Shown here piece by piece: positions 4,899-5,369 of a stretch of DNA of 5,369 nucleotides. The notes below the pieces were generated by a model. The model was not told the DNA's origin, did not search any database, and saw nothing but the letters and a program-made list of their open reading frames with translations. How positions within the stretch are numbered: position 1 is the first letter of the stretch; each line of letters begins with the position of its first letter. Position numbers and translations under genes: made by a program. This stretch comes from JANNAV01 sp031384695 (lineage in GTDB: Bacteria; Pseudomonadota; Alphaproteobacteria; Rhodobacterales; Rhodobacteraceae). The stretch spans positions 1 through 5,369 of the forward strand of contig JANNAV010000059.1 of the NCBI GenBank assembly GCA_031384695.1. Direction: 5' to 3'.

Positions 4899-5369
4899 TC
4901 ACGTTCCGCGCGGTTTGGCGCGCGTTGTGGGCTCAGCCACCGTCGGATCCTCGGGCCAGGGGTGGCGCGGATATTGCCCGCGCATGTCGCGGCGCACATC
5001 GGCGTAAGAGCGGCCCCAGAACCCCGGCAAATCCATCGTCACCTGCAATGGCCCCTGCCCGGGCGACAACAGCGTGATGCGCAGCGGCAGCCGCGCCGCC
5101 CCCACCACCGGATGCACCACCACGCCAAACATCTCCTGCAACCGCACCGAAATTCCCGGCGCGTCGCCCGCGTAATCTATCGGCACCCGGCGGCCCAAAG
5201 GTGTCTCGAAATGCGCCGGTGCCAGCCGCTCCAGCTCCGCCAACTGGCCCCAGTCCAGCCGCGCTTTCAGCGCCTCGCTCAGGTCCAGCGCGCGCAGATC
5301 GGCCTCGGTCCGCAAGCCCGCGAGATACGGCAAAAGCCACGCCCCACCCGACAGCAGCCCCGTGTCCGA
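4899..5369 (-). CDS. hrpB: ATP-dependent helicase HrpB, C-terminal 156 residues (5' part beyond window)
   Basis: The frame is open from the right edge to a TGA at 4899-4901, so only the end of a protein of roughly 800 residues is present. Residues counted from the edge: 'GLLSGGAWLLPYLAGL' (4-19), 'LERLAPAHFETPLGRRVPI' (46-64), 'ISVRLQEMFG' (73-82), 'LLSPGQGPLQVTMDLPGFW' (100-118), and 'DMRGQYPRHPWPEDP' (128-142). These are the hallmarks of the HrpB C-terminal domain that closes DEAH-box helicases of this family. The helicase motor domains lie outside the window. HrpB is a DEAH RNA-helicase-like protein with a poorly defined role. It is unrelated in function to the neighbouring catabolic genes and converges on the LysR gene. 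There is no sign of damage; the basic tail 'TTRAKPRGT' is a normal family ending. The TTG at 5333 is an internal codon, not the start. Confidence 0.95.
   Translation of the reverse strand, partial: SDTGLLSGGAWLLPYLAGLRTEADLRALDLSEALKARLDWGQLAELERLAPAHFETPLGRRVPIDYAGDAPGISVRLQEMFGVVVHPVVGAARLPLRITLLSPGQGPLQVTMDLPGFWGRSYADVRRDMRGQYPRHPWPEDPTVAEPTTRAKPRGT

Noticed and set aside
4589..4999. A 136-codon minus-strand frame covering the hairpin region and the end of hrpB
   Set aside because: Its C-terminal peptide 'LIKIKSGKKQG' resembles 'LIEIKSGKKQG' from the first repeat copy only because both translate the 50-bp repeat. It also overlaps hrpB in another frame.

Overview
The window looks like chromosomal DNA of an alphaproteobacterium, most likely Rhodobacteraceae (roseobacter/Rhodobacter/Paracoccus type). 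The basis is high G+C with strong GC3 bias, a DmdA-like GcvT-family protein, an AlkK/DmdB-type acyl-CoA ligase, an HrpB helicase, and GC-rich intergenic stem-loops next to an 'AAATATCC' word that I recall as common in this family. No species can be named from the sequence alone.

Layout. Minus strand, in transcription order: an AMP-forming acyl-CoA ligase (3466 to 1850), a 478-bp repeat-rich spacer (1849 to 1372), a GcvT-fold protein close to dimethylsulfoniopropionate (DMSP) demethylase DmdA (1371 to 268), and, 66 bp further on, the first 67 codons of a crotonase/enoyl-CoA hydratase that runs off the left edge (201 to 1). Plus strand: a GcvA-type LysR regulator (3633 to 4526), divergent from the ligase across a 166-bp shared control region. 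Converging on the regulator from the right edge is the C-terminal end of the ATP-dependent helicase gene hrpB (5369 to 4899). The 372 bp between the regulator and hrpB hold no gene but many stem-loops.

How the genes may work together (inference). A folate-dependent demethylase, a CoA ligase and a crotonase are three of the four activities of the DmdA-DmdB-DmdC-DmdD route, in which DMSP is demethylated, activated with CoA, dehydrogenated and hydrated. The block may therefore encode catabolism of DMSP or another methylated acid, with the LysR protein as a candidate regulator. The demethylase belongs to a group with many non-DmdA paralogues, so the substrate is open. The acyl-CoA dehydrogenase expected for the full pathway is not in view.

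Non-coding features. A 50-bp dispersed repeat is present twice (1535-1584 and 4635-4684, 48/50 identical). Each copy carries a perfect FNR-type palindrome TTGAT-N4-ATCAA and a GGGGC/GCCCC hairpin. A 242-bp segment (1610-1851) bounded by perfect 18-bp inverted repeats abuts the repeat homology on one side and the ligase stop codon on the other; it looks like a MITE-like insertion. Inside it are two 36-bp tandem units, each forming a terminator-like hairpin plus TTTT on the minus strand.
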